Assembly: GCA_963743595.1 (NCBI GenBank)
Contig: CAVURW010000288.1
Location: forward strand, 1-6,336
Origin: CAVURW01 sp963743595
GTDB taxonomy: Bacteria > Verrucomicrobiota > Verrucomicrobiia > Methylacidiphilales > UBA1321
Reading direction: 5' to 3'
DNA length: 6,336 nucleotides
The notes beneath the pieces were generated by a model. That model was not told where the DNA came from, made no database searches, and saw only the letters and a program-made list of their open reading frames with translations. Of the stretch, positions 1 to 6,336 are shown piece by piece (the stretch's first letter is position 1; every line of letters begins with the position of its first letter). The position numbers and the translations under genes are program-made.

Positions 1-1305
1 TTCCACCGGCGTACAATGGGCACGATCCGGCACAAATAACGCCGTGGATAGGGACGCCACGGCGACGCCGAAGCTGATCGACATCTGCTGCATGGTACTG
101 GCGATGGTGCTTGCTTTACTGGTCTCCTCCGGAGCGACATCGGCATAAACCAGGGAGTTCATGCTGGTATATTGCATCGAGCTAAAGAAGCCGTAGCAAA
201 ACATCTCCAGCACGATGACCCACACAGGCGTGGACGGCCCGATGGATGAAAAAATCATCACCAGCAGGCCCATGATCACGGTGTTCGAAATCAAGATGTT
301 CCGGTAGCCGAAACGTGCGAGAACGGCGGAGCTGACCGACTTAAAGAACATCGCGGCGAACGCGGGAGGCATGAGTAAGAGCCCGCTCGTCGTGGAACTC
401 AAGCCCAGGCCCACCTGAAAGAGAAGTGGAAACAGAAACGGTATGCCGCCAATGCCCAGTCGCGTTATAAATCCGCCCAAAACGGCTGCTTGAAATGTGC
501 GCAGACGAAATAGCGTAAGGCGCAAGAGCGGGTGGGCAATTTGAGTCGAGCGATAACCGTAAATCGCTAGCAAAATCAGCGAAACAACAAGTAGCCCGGC
601 CATCTCCAGCGGTGGCAATCCGTGTTCGCCGAAAACCTCCAGCACATACGAGAGCAGCGCAATTCCCGCTCCGAACAAAATCATTCCGGGTAAATCGAGA
701 GGGATTCGTTGCTCGCTACGGTAATCGGGTAAGTGTCGGTGGACCAAATAGAGACCGACCAGGCCAATGGGAATATTGACGAAAAAGATAAAACTCCAAT
801 GAAAGTGCGCAACAATCAACCCACCAACGAGTGGCCCCAGCATCGGTCCGACCAGCCCTGGAATGACGACAAAGCTCATCGCTTGGACCAACTCCGATTT
901 CGCAAATGTGCGCACCATGGCGATACGCCCTACAGGCATCATGAGCGCGCCGCCGCACCCCTGCATGATCCGAAACAGCACCAGCATATCGACGCTTTGC
1001 GAGAGCCCGCACAGGAACGAGCTCAACGTAAAAAGCGCGATGGCGGCACTAAAAACGAGCCGTGTGCCGAATCGATCCGCCACCCAGCCGCTGATCGGGA
1101 TGAACACCGCAAGGCTGAGCGTATAACAGGCCAGCACCGATTTCATGTTCAGCGGGGCCACATGCAGGGCGGTCGCCAGCGTCGGAACCGCCGTGCCCAA
1201 AATGGTGGTGTCGAGCGATTCCATGAAAAACGCCACCGCCACCAGCCACGGCAGCAATCGCTTCACACCCTCCACCGACAAAGCTTTTCCTGGGATCGCA
1301 GTCAT
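1..1305 (-). CDS. mdtD: DHA2-family MFS multidrug exporter, MdtD-like (3' end cut by window edge)
   Basis: This is an inner-membrane proton-driven drug exporter of the major facilitator superfamily, DHA2 (14-helix, EmrB/QacA) type. The minus strand is open for 435 codons from ATG at 1305-1303 to the window edge. A short cytoplasmic N-terminus leads into helix 1, followed by the DHA2 signature LDTTI (residues 31-35). Motif A is seen as GWVADRFGTR (73-82), a conserved RIMQGCGGALMMPVGR stretch lies near 112-127, and motif C is GLVGPMLGPLVGG (150-162). Compared from memory with E. coli MdtD (471 aa), it matches along nearly its whole length, including SLDTTI, the QG-GGA-M-PVGR block and the SMN segment of the second half, so roughly 35-40 C-terminal residues should lie outside the window. 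No good Shine-Dalgarno precedes the ATG; an in-frame GTG at 1320-1318 and a TTG further upstream are alternatives. It is transcribed divergently from the protease gene. The transporter class is secure; the drug substrate is not known. Confidence 0.93.
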   Translation of the reverse strand, partial: MTAIPGKALSVEGVKRLLPWLVAVAFFMESLDTTILGTAVPTLATALHVAPLNMKSVLACYTLSLAVFIPISGWVADRFGTRLVFSAAIALFTLSSFLCGLSQSVDMLVLFRIMQGCGGALMMPVGRIAMVRTFAKSELVQAMSFVVIPGLVGPMLGPLVGGLIVAHFHWSFIFFVNIPIGLVGLYLVHRHLPDYRSEQRIPLDLPGMILFGAGIALLSYVLEVFGEHGLPPLEMAGLLVVSLILLAIYGYRSTQIAHPLLRLTLFRLRTFQAAVLGGFITRLGIGGIPFLFPLLFQVGLGLSSTTSGLLLMPPAFAAMFFKSVSSAVLARFGYRNILISNTVIMGLLVMIFSSIGPSTPVWVIVLEMFCYGFFSSMQYTSMNSLVYADVAPEETSKASTIASTMQQMSISFGVAVASLSTALFVPDRAHCTPVE

Positions 1306-1420
1306 AGGGACACTAGACACTCGTTTAAATACGGAGAGTTGCCACAAGAAAGTTTGGTTCGACTCAAGGCCTACTCAAAATTTTGGTGCCAAATGAAGTC
1401 TCTTCGCTAATCTTCTGCCC
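1306..1420. promoter_or_regulatory. Divergent intergenic region between the exporter and protease genes
   Basis: These 115 bases separate two divergently transcribed genes and so must hold the promoters of both unless these overlap the coding ends. The region has AT-rich patches (around 1322-1330 and 1375-1385). I could not find a convincing -35/-10 pair for either direction, nor a clear inverted repeat that could be an operator. Neither start codon has a strong Shine-Dalgarno sequence. Confidence 0.4.
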
Positions 1421-2200
1421 ATGTCTCCTTCCCAAGATCCCCACGATCCAAACCAGCCCAAGAAATCTTTCAGTATGGGGAGCATGTTTGCAGCTGCGGG
1501 AGGTGGAGCGTTGCTGCTATTTAAGTTCTTATCGATCAAGACGATCTTGTCGCTGCTCCTCTATGTTGGAATCGAGTCAACGTGGCTGGGGTTCTACAAC
1601 GCGCTGGGAATTGTCTTGCTGATAACCATCCATGAGTTCGGCCACGCGATTAAGGCGTATGAGTTTGGTGAGCCGCTGAGTGCTCCCATATTCATTCCAT
1701 TTTTTGGTGGCATAGTCGCGATAAACAAAGGCAATTTTAACGGCTGGCAAGACGCCATGGTTTACTTGGCGGGACCCATGGTTGGCGGTGTTGGTTGCTT
1801 CGCCTTTTGGTGTCTGGGAGTTGTCTTTAAGCAGGATTGGCTAATCTACTGCGGCTGTATCGGTTTCTACATGAATCTCTTCAACCTGTTGCCCATCGGA
1901 ATTCTCGATGGCCGCGGGATTTCCGATTGGATTCATCCCTATTTTTGGTTGATTTCGCTACCTGCTGTTCTGGGACTTCTCTATCTCTGCAGCCCGACCA
2001 GCGTCGTGAGCGGCAGAGGCCTTTACATCCTCGCGGTCGTCTTTTTTGCAGGCCTTTCCCGCAAGTTTGACACGGAGAAATATAGTGAAATGACCGTGAA
2101 TCAATGCCTGGGCGTTTTAGGTCTCTATATCCTAACAGGCGTCGGGTTGACTGGTGGCTTTTTGCTGACACTCCCTTCGTTGTCCCACGGGCACTATTAG
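1421..2200 (+). CDS. Site-2 protease family protein (peptidase M50), minimal, no PDZ domain
   Basis: This is a membrane-embedded zinc metalloprotease of 259 aa, of the type that cuts transmembrane substrates within the bilayer. The metal site is HEFGH at residues 71-75 (ligands His71 and His75, catalytic Glu72), inside a hydrophobic helix that begins with LGIVLLITI. The second conserved element, NLLPIGILDGR (155-165), supplies the third ligand Asp163. Between them are a hairpin-like hydrophobic segment with IPFFGG (about 92-97) and the family's LAGPMVGG (116-123). Further hydrophobic segments lie near 125-135, 175-190, 200-211 and 230-250. The N-terminal 20 residues are polar and probably cytoplasmic. 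There is no PDZ or CBS domain, unlike RseP-type or CBS-fused members, so this is a compact SpoIVFB/YwhC-like form. ATG at 1421 is the first start and has no obvious Shine-Dalgarno. All catalytic residues are present, so it is probably active; the substrate is unknown and no anti-sigma factor gene lies beside it. Confidence 0.9.
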   Translation: MSPSQDPHDPNQPKKSFSMGSMFAAAGGGALLLFKFLSIKTILSLLLYVGIESTWLGFYNALGIVLLITIHEFGHAIKAYEFGEPLSAPIFIPFFGGIVAINKGNFNGWQDAMVYLAGPMVGGVGCFAFWCLGVVFKQDWLIYCGCIGFYMNLFNLLPIGILDGRGISDWIHPYFWLISLPAVLGLLYLCSPTSVVSGRGLYILAVVFFAGLSRKFDTEKYSEMTVNQCLGVLGLYILTGVGLTGGFLLTLPSLSHGHY

Positions 2201-2203
2201 GAG
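2199..2203 (+). promoter_or_regulatory. Possible ribosome binding site AGGAG overlapping the protease stop codon
   Basis: AGGAG begins inside the TAG stop of the protease gene and is the best Shine-Dalgarno match at any gene junction in the window. The only potential start at suitable spacing in the aquaporin frame is the rare ATT at 2211-2213; the TTG at 2238 is too far away for it. It may be a relic of the intact aquaporin gene's translation signal, or chance. Confidence 0.3.
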
Positions 2204-2210
2204 AATCTCA

Positions 2211-2774
2211 ATTAAAATCTGCGTTGTCTCCTCTGTTTTGTACGGGCTCTTCGGAGGGGCAATTTCAGAATTCGAGTCAAGAAACCTCATTGTTCGCGGC
2301 CAACCCGGTAGCGAAGCCAGTGCCTCGGTGTTCGGCGAGTACTTCCCCAATCCGGGAGGCAAACCGCTTACCGCCGACTGCAGAAGAATCATGGAACCGA
2401 CGCGTGCCTTTTTTGCCGAGGTCATGGGCACAGCTCCACTTCTCCTAGTGATTTTCTGTTGTACGGATCCGAATAACAAGGACCTCCCTCAGATTTTGAC
2501 TGCGGCCACAATCGGGCTAACGGTGACGCTGCTCATCTCGATTTTAGGTCCGCTAACGATGGCCTGTTTCAATCCCGCCCGAGACTTCGGCCCACGCCTC
2601 TTCTCAAGTCTCGCAGGCTGGGGTTCCGTTCCCTTCACCGCAAACGGATCGGGATGGCTTACCGTTTATATTCTTGCGCCCATGATCGGCGGAATTCTGC
2701 CCTTCCGAATCAGATATTCGGGTTCAACCGAACTGACTGCAAATCGACACCAGCGTAAATCCCGAGTACACTAA
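2211..2774 (+). pseudogene. 5'-truncated aquaglyceroporin (MIP/GlpF family), C-terminal half only
   Basis: This is a remnant of a glycerol/water channel of the major intrinsic protein family. Counting from TTG at 2238 (178 aa), residues 1-40 match the middle of E. coli GlpF: YGLF, then FE, then IVRG, then a Y-PNPG-like end of the central loop. Residues 56-76 correspond to helix 4, 86-105 to helix 5, and FNPARDFGPR (111-120) is the second NPA motif, with pore Arg115 and the Asp116 typical of glycerol-type channels, followed by LAGWGSV. Homology starts only near GlpF residue 98-104, so helices 1-2, the first NPA and most of helix 3 are missing; full members are about 250-280 aa. No first half is found in any frame of the upstream DNA, which is the protease gene. 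The final helix also departs from the family after APMIGGIL and ends in a polar tail. The frame is open upstream past 2211 without an ATG. One half cannot form the usual pore, so I call it a pseudogene; a recent truncation would explain the intact frame. Confidence 0.75.
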
Positions 2775-2778
2775 CCGT

Positions 2779-3423
2779 GTGTTGAAACCCGCTGCGTGGA
2801 TGACTGTAGCGTGCGTGGGGATTCCCCTCGCCCTAATCGCTCTCTGGAGCTACGCGCAGCCGCGTCCCGATTACACCCCGCAGCAGGGCGACATCATTTT
2901 CCAGGCCTTCCCACCCAACGCGCTCTCGGGCCTGATCCAGCGATGCACGCACTCGGCGGCCACGCATTGCGGCGTGGTCCTGCAAGAGAACGGCGAGTGG
3001 GTGGTGATCGAAGGCGTCGGCCCAGTCAAAGAGACGCCGCTCTACAACTGGATCGCGCGCGGCCAACACTCCGCATTTTTTGTCGAACGAATGCCCCTCA
3101 CCCAGCCACAAAGTGATGCGCTGAAACTGGCCCTTAAGCATTTTCTCGGCAAGCCCTACGACGAGCAATTTGAGATGAGTGACGACGCGATTTACTGCTC
3201 CGAGCTGGTCTACAAAGGCTACAAAAACGGCTTCGGCATGGAAGTGGGACATCTACAAAAATTGGGCGATCTGGACTGGCATAGTGACGAAGACCTGATT
3301 CGTCATATCTCGAAAGACGGCACCTTACCGCTCGATCGCGTGATGATTACGCCCGCCTCGATCGCCAGTGATCCCCAACTCAAGCGCGTCTACACGTGGC
3401 ATTGGGACGAGGTCGCACAATAA
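2779..3423 (+). CDS. YiiX/YebB-like NlpC/P60-family cysteine hydrolase, membrane-anchored or exported
   Basis: This 214-aa protein belongs to the circularly permuted NlpC/P60 papain-like fold (YiiX/YebB, DUF830 group), whose members hydrolyse amide or acyl bonds; physiological substrates are mostly unknown. Residues 7-25 form one hydrophobic segment (signal peptide or N-terminal anchor), so the enzyme domain probably faces the periplasm. The domain opens with QQGDIIFQ (35-42), followed by the catalytic-His region THCGVVL (62-68, His63) and then YCSELVYKGY (139-148) with nucleophile Cys140. His before Cys is the permuted order. A third polar residue is likely in the WVVIEG strand (74-79, Glu78), by family analogy. 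The GTG at 2779 starts five bases after the aquaporin remnant's stop; no clear Shine-Dalgarno precedes it. An internal ATG (residue 8) would cut into the hydrophobic segment and is less likely. Family assignment is good; the substrate cannot be read from sequence. Confidence 0.85.
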   Translation: MLKPAAWMTVACVGIPLALIALWSYAQPRPDYTPQQGDIIFQAFPPNALSGLIQRCTHSAATHCGVVLQENGEWVVIEGVGPVKETPLYNWIARGQHSAFFVERMPLTQPQSDALKLALKHFLGKPYDEQFEMSDDAIYCSELVYKGYKNGFGMEVGHLQKLGDLDWHSDEDLIRHISKDGTLPLDRVMITPASIASDPQLKRVYTWHWDEVAQ

Positions 3424-3440
3424 ATTCTTCATGCGCACCA

Positions 3441-3468
3441 TTGCAAATCTCCGCTGAGCCCGTATAGA
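3441..3468 (+). promoter_or_regulatory. Candidate sigma-70-type promoter for speA
   Basis: In the 51-base gap before speA there is TTGCAA (3441-3446) and TATAGA (3463-3468), separated by 16 bases, each matching the -35 and -10 consensus at four of six positions. Transcription would start about seven bases after the -10 box, at or next to the speA ATG at 3475, implying a leaderless or nearly leaderless mRNA. Short motifs like these occur by chance, so this is tentative. Confidence 0.35.
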
Positions 3469-3474
3469 AAGACC

Positions 3475-5394
3475 ATGGCACATTCAACTGAACCGTGGGA
3501 CGTCGCCCGGGCGCTTCACGGCTACAATATTTCCCGTTGGGGCAGCGGCTACTTTGGCGTTAATGATCAGGGCAACATGACGGTGCGCCCGGTGCAGGAG
3601 CAGGGTCCGGCTATCGATATCATGTCGGTCGTCGAGGAAGCCACGTCGCGCGGTCTTTCGTTCCCGCTCCTCATACGCTTTCAAGATCTTTTGCGCCACC
3701 GCGTCCAGGTGCTCAACGAAGAATTCCGTGCCGCAATTGCGGAATCGGGTTATCAGGCGCAATATCGCGGCGTCTTCCCGATCAAGGTGAACCAACTGCG
3801 CGAAGTGGTGGAAGAAATTGTCGATGCCGGTGCCCCTTACAATTATGGTCTGGAAGTCGGCAGCAAACCGGAGCTTTTCGCTGCGCTAGCGATTCATCGC
3901 AACCCGGAATCGGTGATGATTTGCAACGGTTACAAAGACGAGCTCTACATCAAGATGGCGCTGCTGGGGCGCAAGCTTGGCAAGACGATCATCATGGTGG
4001 TGGAAAAGGTGGAAGAACTGCGCCACATCATTGAAGTGTCGAAGCAAATCGGCGTTCGTCCGATCGTCGGTGTTCGCGTGCGCTTGTTAGCGAAAAGCTC
4101 GGGCAAATGGGCGACCTCTGGTGGCGAAAACGCTAAATTCGGGCTCTCCACATCTGAGGTGATGGAGGCGGCGGAACTGCTGCGTGCCCATCAAATGGAA
4201 GACTGCCTCAAGCTGATCCATTTCCACATCGGCTCACAGATCCCGGACATCCAAACGGTGAAGCGTGCGGTGCGCGAAGGTGCTCGGTACTACTCAAAGG
4301 TGCGCCAGCTCGGATTTCCCCTGGAGTATCTGGATGTGGGCGGTGGGTTAGGGGTCGATTACGACGGAAGCCGCTCGGCTTACGATAGCAGCACGAATTA
4401 CACGCTCGGCGAGTATGCCCGGGACGTGGTCTACAACGTGGCTGATGTCTGCAATGAAGAGAAGGTTCCGCACCCGACGCTCATCAGCGAAAGCGGTCGC
4501 GCGATCGTGGCTCATCACTCCATGTTGATCGTCGATATCTTCGGCGTCATTGAGAAGACGAAGGCAAAGAAGTTCGAGCTTCCTCCCGATCAAACTCCGG
4601 CTAAACCGGTGGCCGATCTGCTGGAAATTCGCGCGACATTGAACAAGAAGAATCGCCGCGAACATCTGCACGATGCGATTCAGATTAAGGACGATACGCA
4701 AGCACGGTTCGACCTGGGTCTTCTCGATCTGCCCACCAAGGCGCAAGTAGAAGGCCTGTTCTGGGAAATAGCGGAAGCCGTTGTCGAAAATTACGGGACC
4801 TCGCGCTCAATTCCCGATGAAATCTACGAGCTGGAAGACTCGCTGGCGGATCAATTCCTCTGCAACTTTTCGGTGTTCCAATCGTTGCTGGATCACTGGG
4901 CGCTTGGGCAGTTGTTCCCCATCGCGCCCGTGCATCGGCTCAACGAAGAACCGCAACACAATGCGACCCTGGTCGATATCACGTGCGATTCGGATGGTAA
5001 AATAAGCAAGTTCATCGATTCCGATGAGACGGTGCGCCAGACGCTTCCGCTTCATGCCTTGAACGGAAAACCCTACTTCCTGGGGATCTTTCTCCTGGGC
5101 GCTTACCAAGACATCATGGGGGATCTCCACAATCTCTTCGGGCGCGTCAACGAGGCGCATGTGTTTCTCGACTCGGATGAAGAATCAGGTTTCTACATCG
5201 AAGAGACGATTCCGGGCAGCACGATCGGCCAGGTGCTCAGCGATGTGCAGTATGAGTCTTCCATGCTGGAGCGCGCGATGAAGGAGCAGATTGATCGCGC
5301 GATCAAGGCGGATGTCTTAAAGCCGAGCGAAGGAATGCGCCTCTTGGAATCGTACGAGCAAGGCCTCAAAACCTCCACCTACCTTAGAATCTAG
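3475..5394 (+). CDS. speA: Biosynthetic arginine decarboxylase (PLP-dependent), complete
   Basis: The enzyme converts L-arginine to agmatine and CO2, the first step of the agmatine route to putrescine and longer polyamines. It is 639 aa, close to E. coli SpeA (658 aa). It has the fold-type III, alanine-racemase-like barrel: FPIKVNQ (101-107) holds the PLP lysine Lys104, LEVGSKPEL follows at 126-134, HFHIGSQI (249-256) is the family's barrel motif, and the glycine-rich phosphate loop is GGGLGVDYDGS (289-299). SESGRAIVAHHS (338-349) supplies further active-site residues. An SpeA-specific helical insertion lies around 365-480. The C-terminal beta domain carries TCDSDG (503-508), with Cys504 as the substrate-side residue contributed across the dimer interface. 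The family also needs Mg2+. No residue looks lost. ATG at 3475 gives the N-terminus expected for the family; only a weak purine run (AGAAAG) precedes it. metY starts two bases after the stop. No agmatinase or agmatine deiminase gene is in the window, so the fate of agmatine is not shown. Confidence 0.97.
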   Translation: MAHSTEPWDVARALHGYNISRWGSGYFGVNDQGNMTVRPVQEQGPAIDIMSVVEEATSRGLSFPLLIRFQDLLRHRVQVLNEEFRAAIAESGYQAQYRGVFPIKVNQLREVVEEIVDAGAPYNYGLEVGSKPELFAALAIHRNPESVMICNGYKDELYIKMALLGRKLGKTIIMVVEKVEELRHIIEVSKQIGVRPIVGVRVRLLAKSSGKWATSGGENAKFGLSTSEVMEAAELLRAHQMEDCLKLIHFHIGSQIPDIQTVKRAVREGARYYSKVRQLGFPLEYLDVGGGLGVDYDGSRSAYDSSTNYTLGEYARDVVYNVADVCNEEKVPHPTLISESGRAIVAHHSMLIVDIFGVIEKTKAKKFELPPDQTPAKPVADLLEIRATLNKKNRREHLHDAIQIKDDTQARFDLGLLDLPTKAQVEGLFWEIAEAVVENYGTSRSIPDEIYELEDSLADQFLCNFSVFQSLLDHWALGQLFPIAPVHRLNEEPQHNATLVDITCDSDGKISKFIDSDETVRQTLPLHALNGKPYFLGIFLLGAYQDIMGDLHNLFGRVNEAHVFLDSDEESGFYIEETIPGSTIGQVLSDVQYESSMLERAMKEQIDRAIKADVLKPSEGMRLLESYEQGLKTSTYLRI

Positions 5395-5396
5395 CT

Positions 5397-6336
5397 GTGA
5401 ATAACTCTCCCCGGAAATTTGGGTTCAATACCCGAATGGTCCATGCCGGTCACATCCCGGACAACTACTCCGGTGCTCGTGCCGTTCCCATCTACCAGAC
5501 CACCTCCTACGTCTTCGACAGCGCGGATGAGGCGGCTCAGCTTTTCGAGCTGAAGGGTTACGGCAATATCTACACGCGTATCAGTAACCCGACGACGGCG
5601 GTTCTGGAGGAACGGCTCGCTTCGCTGGAAGGAGCTACCGGAGCTGTGGCGGTTAGTAGCGGGATGGCCGCGCAATTCACCTGCCTGATGACGCTCTGTT
5701 CGCCAGGAGATGAGATCGTCGCCTCCTCACACCTCTACGGCGGCACCGTGACGCAGTTCAAGCACACGCTGCAAAAGCTCTCGATCAAAGTTACGTTGGT
5801 TGATCCGCATAACTGGGAAGCTTGGGAAGCAGCGATCACTCCGAAGACAAAAGCGCTCTACGGTGAAACGATTGGGAATCCCCAGGGCTCCGTTTTGGAT
5901 CAGGAGAAGCTGGCAGCTTTGGCAAAGCACCATCGCATTCCGTTGATTGTCGATAACACGTTCGCCACGCCCTATTTGAATCGACCCATGGAATGGGGTG
6001 CTTCCATCGTTTTGCACTCGGTGACGAAGTTTATCGGTGGCCACGGCAATTCCATTGGCGGGGCGGTTTTGGATTCCGGGACGTTCGATTTCTCGCGGTT
6101 CCCGAGCGTCGCCGGTCCCTCCCCGAGCTACCACGATCTGCGCTTCTACGACACATTCGGCCACTACGGATTTCTGATGAAGGTGCGCGCGGAAACGGTT
6201 CGCGACGTGGGGGCGTGTCTCTCGCCGATGAACGCGTTTCTTCTCATCCAAGGGTTGGAGACGCTGTCGCTGCGAATGGATCGTCACGTCCACAATGCCC
6301 GAGCCATCGCCCACTATCTGGAGCAGCACCCACAAG
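5397..6336 (+). CDS. metY: O-acetylhomoserine sulfhydrylase, MetY type (3' end cut by window edge)
   Basis: This is a PLP-dependent enzyme of the Cys/Met metabolism family (fold type I). It probably makes homocysteine from O-acetylhomoserine and sulfide, the direct-sulfhydrylation route to methionine. The window holds 313 codons of an expected 425-435. Recognisable elements are TRMVHAGH (12-19), PIYQTTSYVF (31-40), the YTRISNPT loop (59-66) that contacts PLP of the neighbouring subunit, AVSSGMAA (85-92) for the PLP phosphate, GETIGNP (156-162), VDNTFATPY (185-193) with Asp186 pairing to the pyridine nitrogen, and HSVTKFIGGHG (207-217) with Lys211 as the Schiff-base lysine. The long segment after the lysine (about 228-265) and GGHGNSIGG favour MetY over MetB/MetC, which are shorter there. 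I chose GTG at 5397 because it lies two bases after the speA stop and leaves the family's usual short leader; an ATG at codon 14 would cut into conserved sequence. No Shine-Dalgarno is seen, so translation is probably coupled to speA. Confidence 0.93.
   Translation, partial: MNNSPRKFGFNTRMVHAGHIPDNYSGARAVPIYQTTSYVFDSADEAAQLFELKGYGNIYTRISNPTTAVLEERLASLEGATGAVAVSSGMAAQFTCLMTLCSPGDEIVASSHLYGGTVTQFKHTLQKLSIKVTLVDPHNWEAWEAAITPKTKALYGETIGNPQGSVLDQEKLAALAKHHRIPLIVDNTFATPYLNRPMEWGASIVLHSVTKFIGGHGNSIGGAVLDSGTFDFSRFPSVAGPSPSYHDLRFYDTFGHYGFLMKVRAETVRDVGACLSPMNAFLLIQGLETLSLRMDRHVHNARAIAHYLEQHPQ

Noticed and set aside
733..1410. Long plus-strand open frame (225 codons) opposite the exporter gene
   Set aside because: Its translation is dominated by Arg, His, Gln and Asp with no recognisable domain, and the minus strand across the same bases encodes an excellent MFS protein. 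It is an antisense shadow.
2201..2215. Small inverted repeat GAGA-a-TCTC after the protease stop as a terminator
   Set aside because: The stem is only four base pairs with a one-base loop and no U-tract follows, so it is not a credible terminator.
2104..2479. Short open frames on both strands over the protease/aquaporin junction
   Set aside because: The aquaporin frame has clear family similarity across this stretch from about 2230; the others are low-complexity, Ser/Arg/Pro-rich translations with no motif.
2650..2774. Frameshift that would restore the usual end of the aquaporin's last helix
   Set aside because: I read the other two frames after APMIGGIL and neither gives a family-like helix end; the tail simply diverges, so no frameshift is claimed.
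5727..6335. Long minus-strand open frame (about 200 codons) opposite metY
   Set aside because: It lies wholly within metY, whose PLP-binding motifs are clear on the plus strand, and its translation resembles no family I know.
1..6336. Defence system, CRISPR array, mobile element or biosynthetic cluster
   Set aside because: All coding space is taken by a transporter, proteases/hydrolase, an aquaporin remnant and two metabolic enzymes; no repeat array, transposase, integrase or terminal inverted repeats were seen.

Overview
The window comes from a bacterial chromosome of moderate GC content. It carries one gene on the minus strand, cut by the left edge, then five genes on the plus strand, the last cut by the right edge. 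Genes are densely packed, with no gene-free stretch over 300 bases. I see no RNA gene, CRISPR array, insertion sequence or phage gene. The gene content (MdtD-like exporter, minimal site-2 protease, YiiX-like hydrolase, biosynthetic arginine decarboxylase, MetY) and the scarcity of good Shine-Dalgarno sites would suit a Gram-negative environmental lineage such as Verrucomicrobiota, Planctomycetota or Acidobacteriota. That is an impression, not a proven placement.

Layout: positions 1-1305 (minus) encode most of a DHA2-type major facilitator drug exporter very like MdtD of Escherichia coli. A 115-base divergent intergenic region separates it from a site-2 protease of family M50 at 1421-2200. Just behind the protease is a remnant of an aquaglyceroporin gene (about 2211-2774). 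It keeps only the second half of the channel, including the second NPA motif, and lacks the first half. Five bases later a YiiX/YebB-like NlpC/P60 cysteine hydrolase begins (2779-3423). After a 51-base gap carrying a possible promoter come speA (3475-5394, arginine decarboxylase) and, two bases after its stop, metY (from 5397, O-acetylhomoserine sulfhydrylase, incomplete).

How the genes fit together: speA and metY look co-transcribed. One makes agmatine, the entry to polyamines; the other makes homocysteine, the precursor of methionine and S-adenosylmethionine, which can supply the aminopropyl group of spermidine. The metabolic link is inference. The four genes to the left are all membrane or envelope proteins with no evident common pathway. 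I found no convincing new multi-gene system. The most unusual item is the half-length aquaglyceroporin, whose reading frame is still open.
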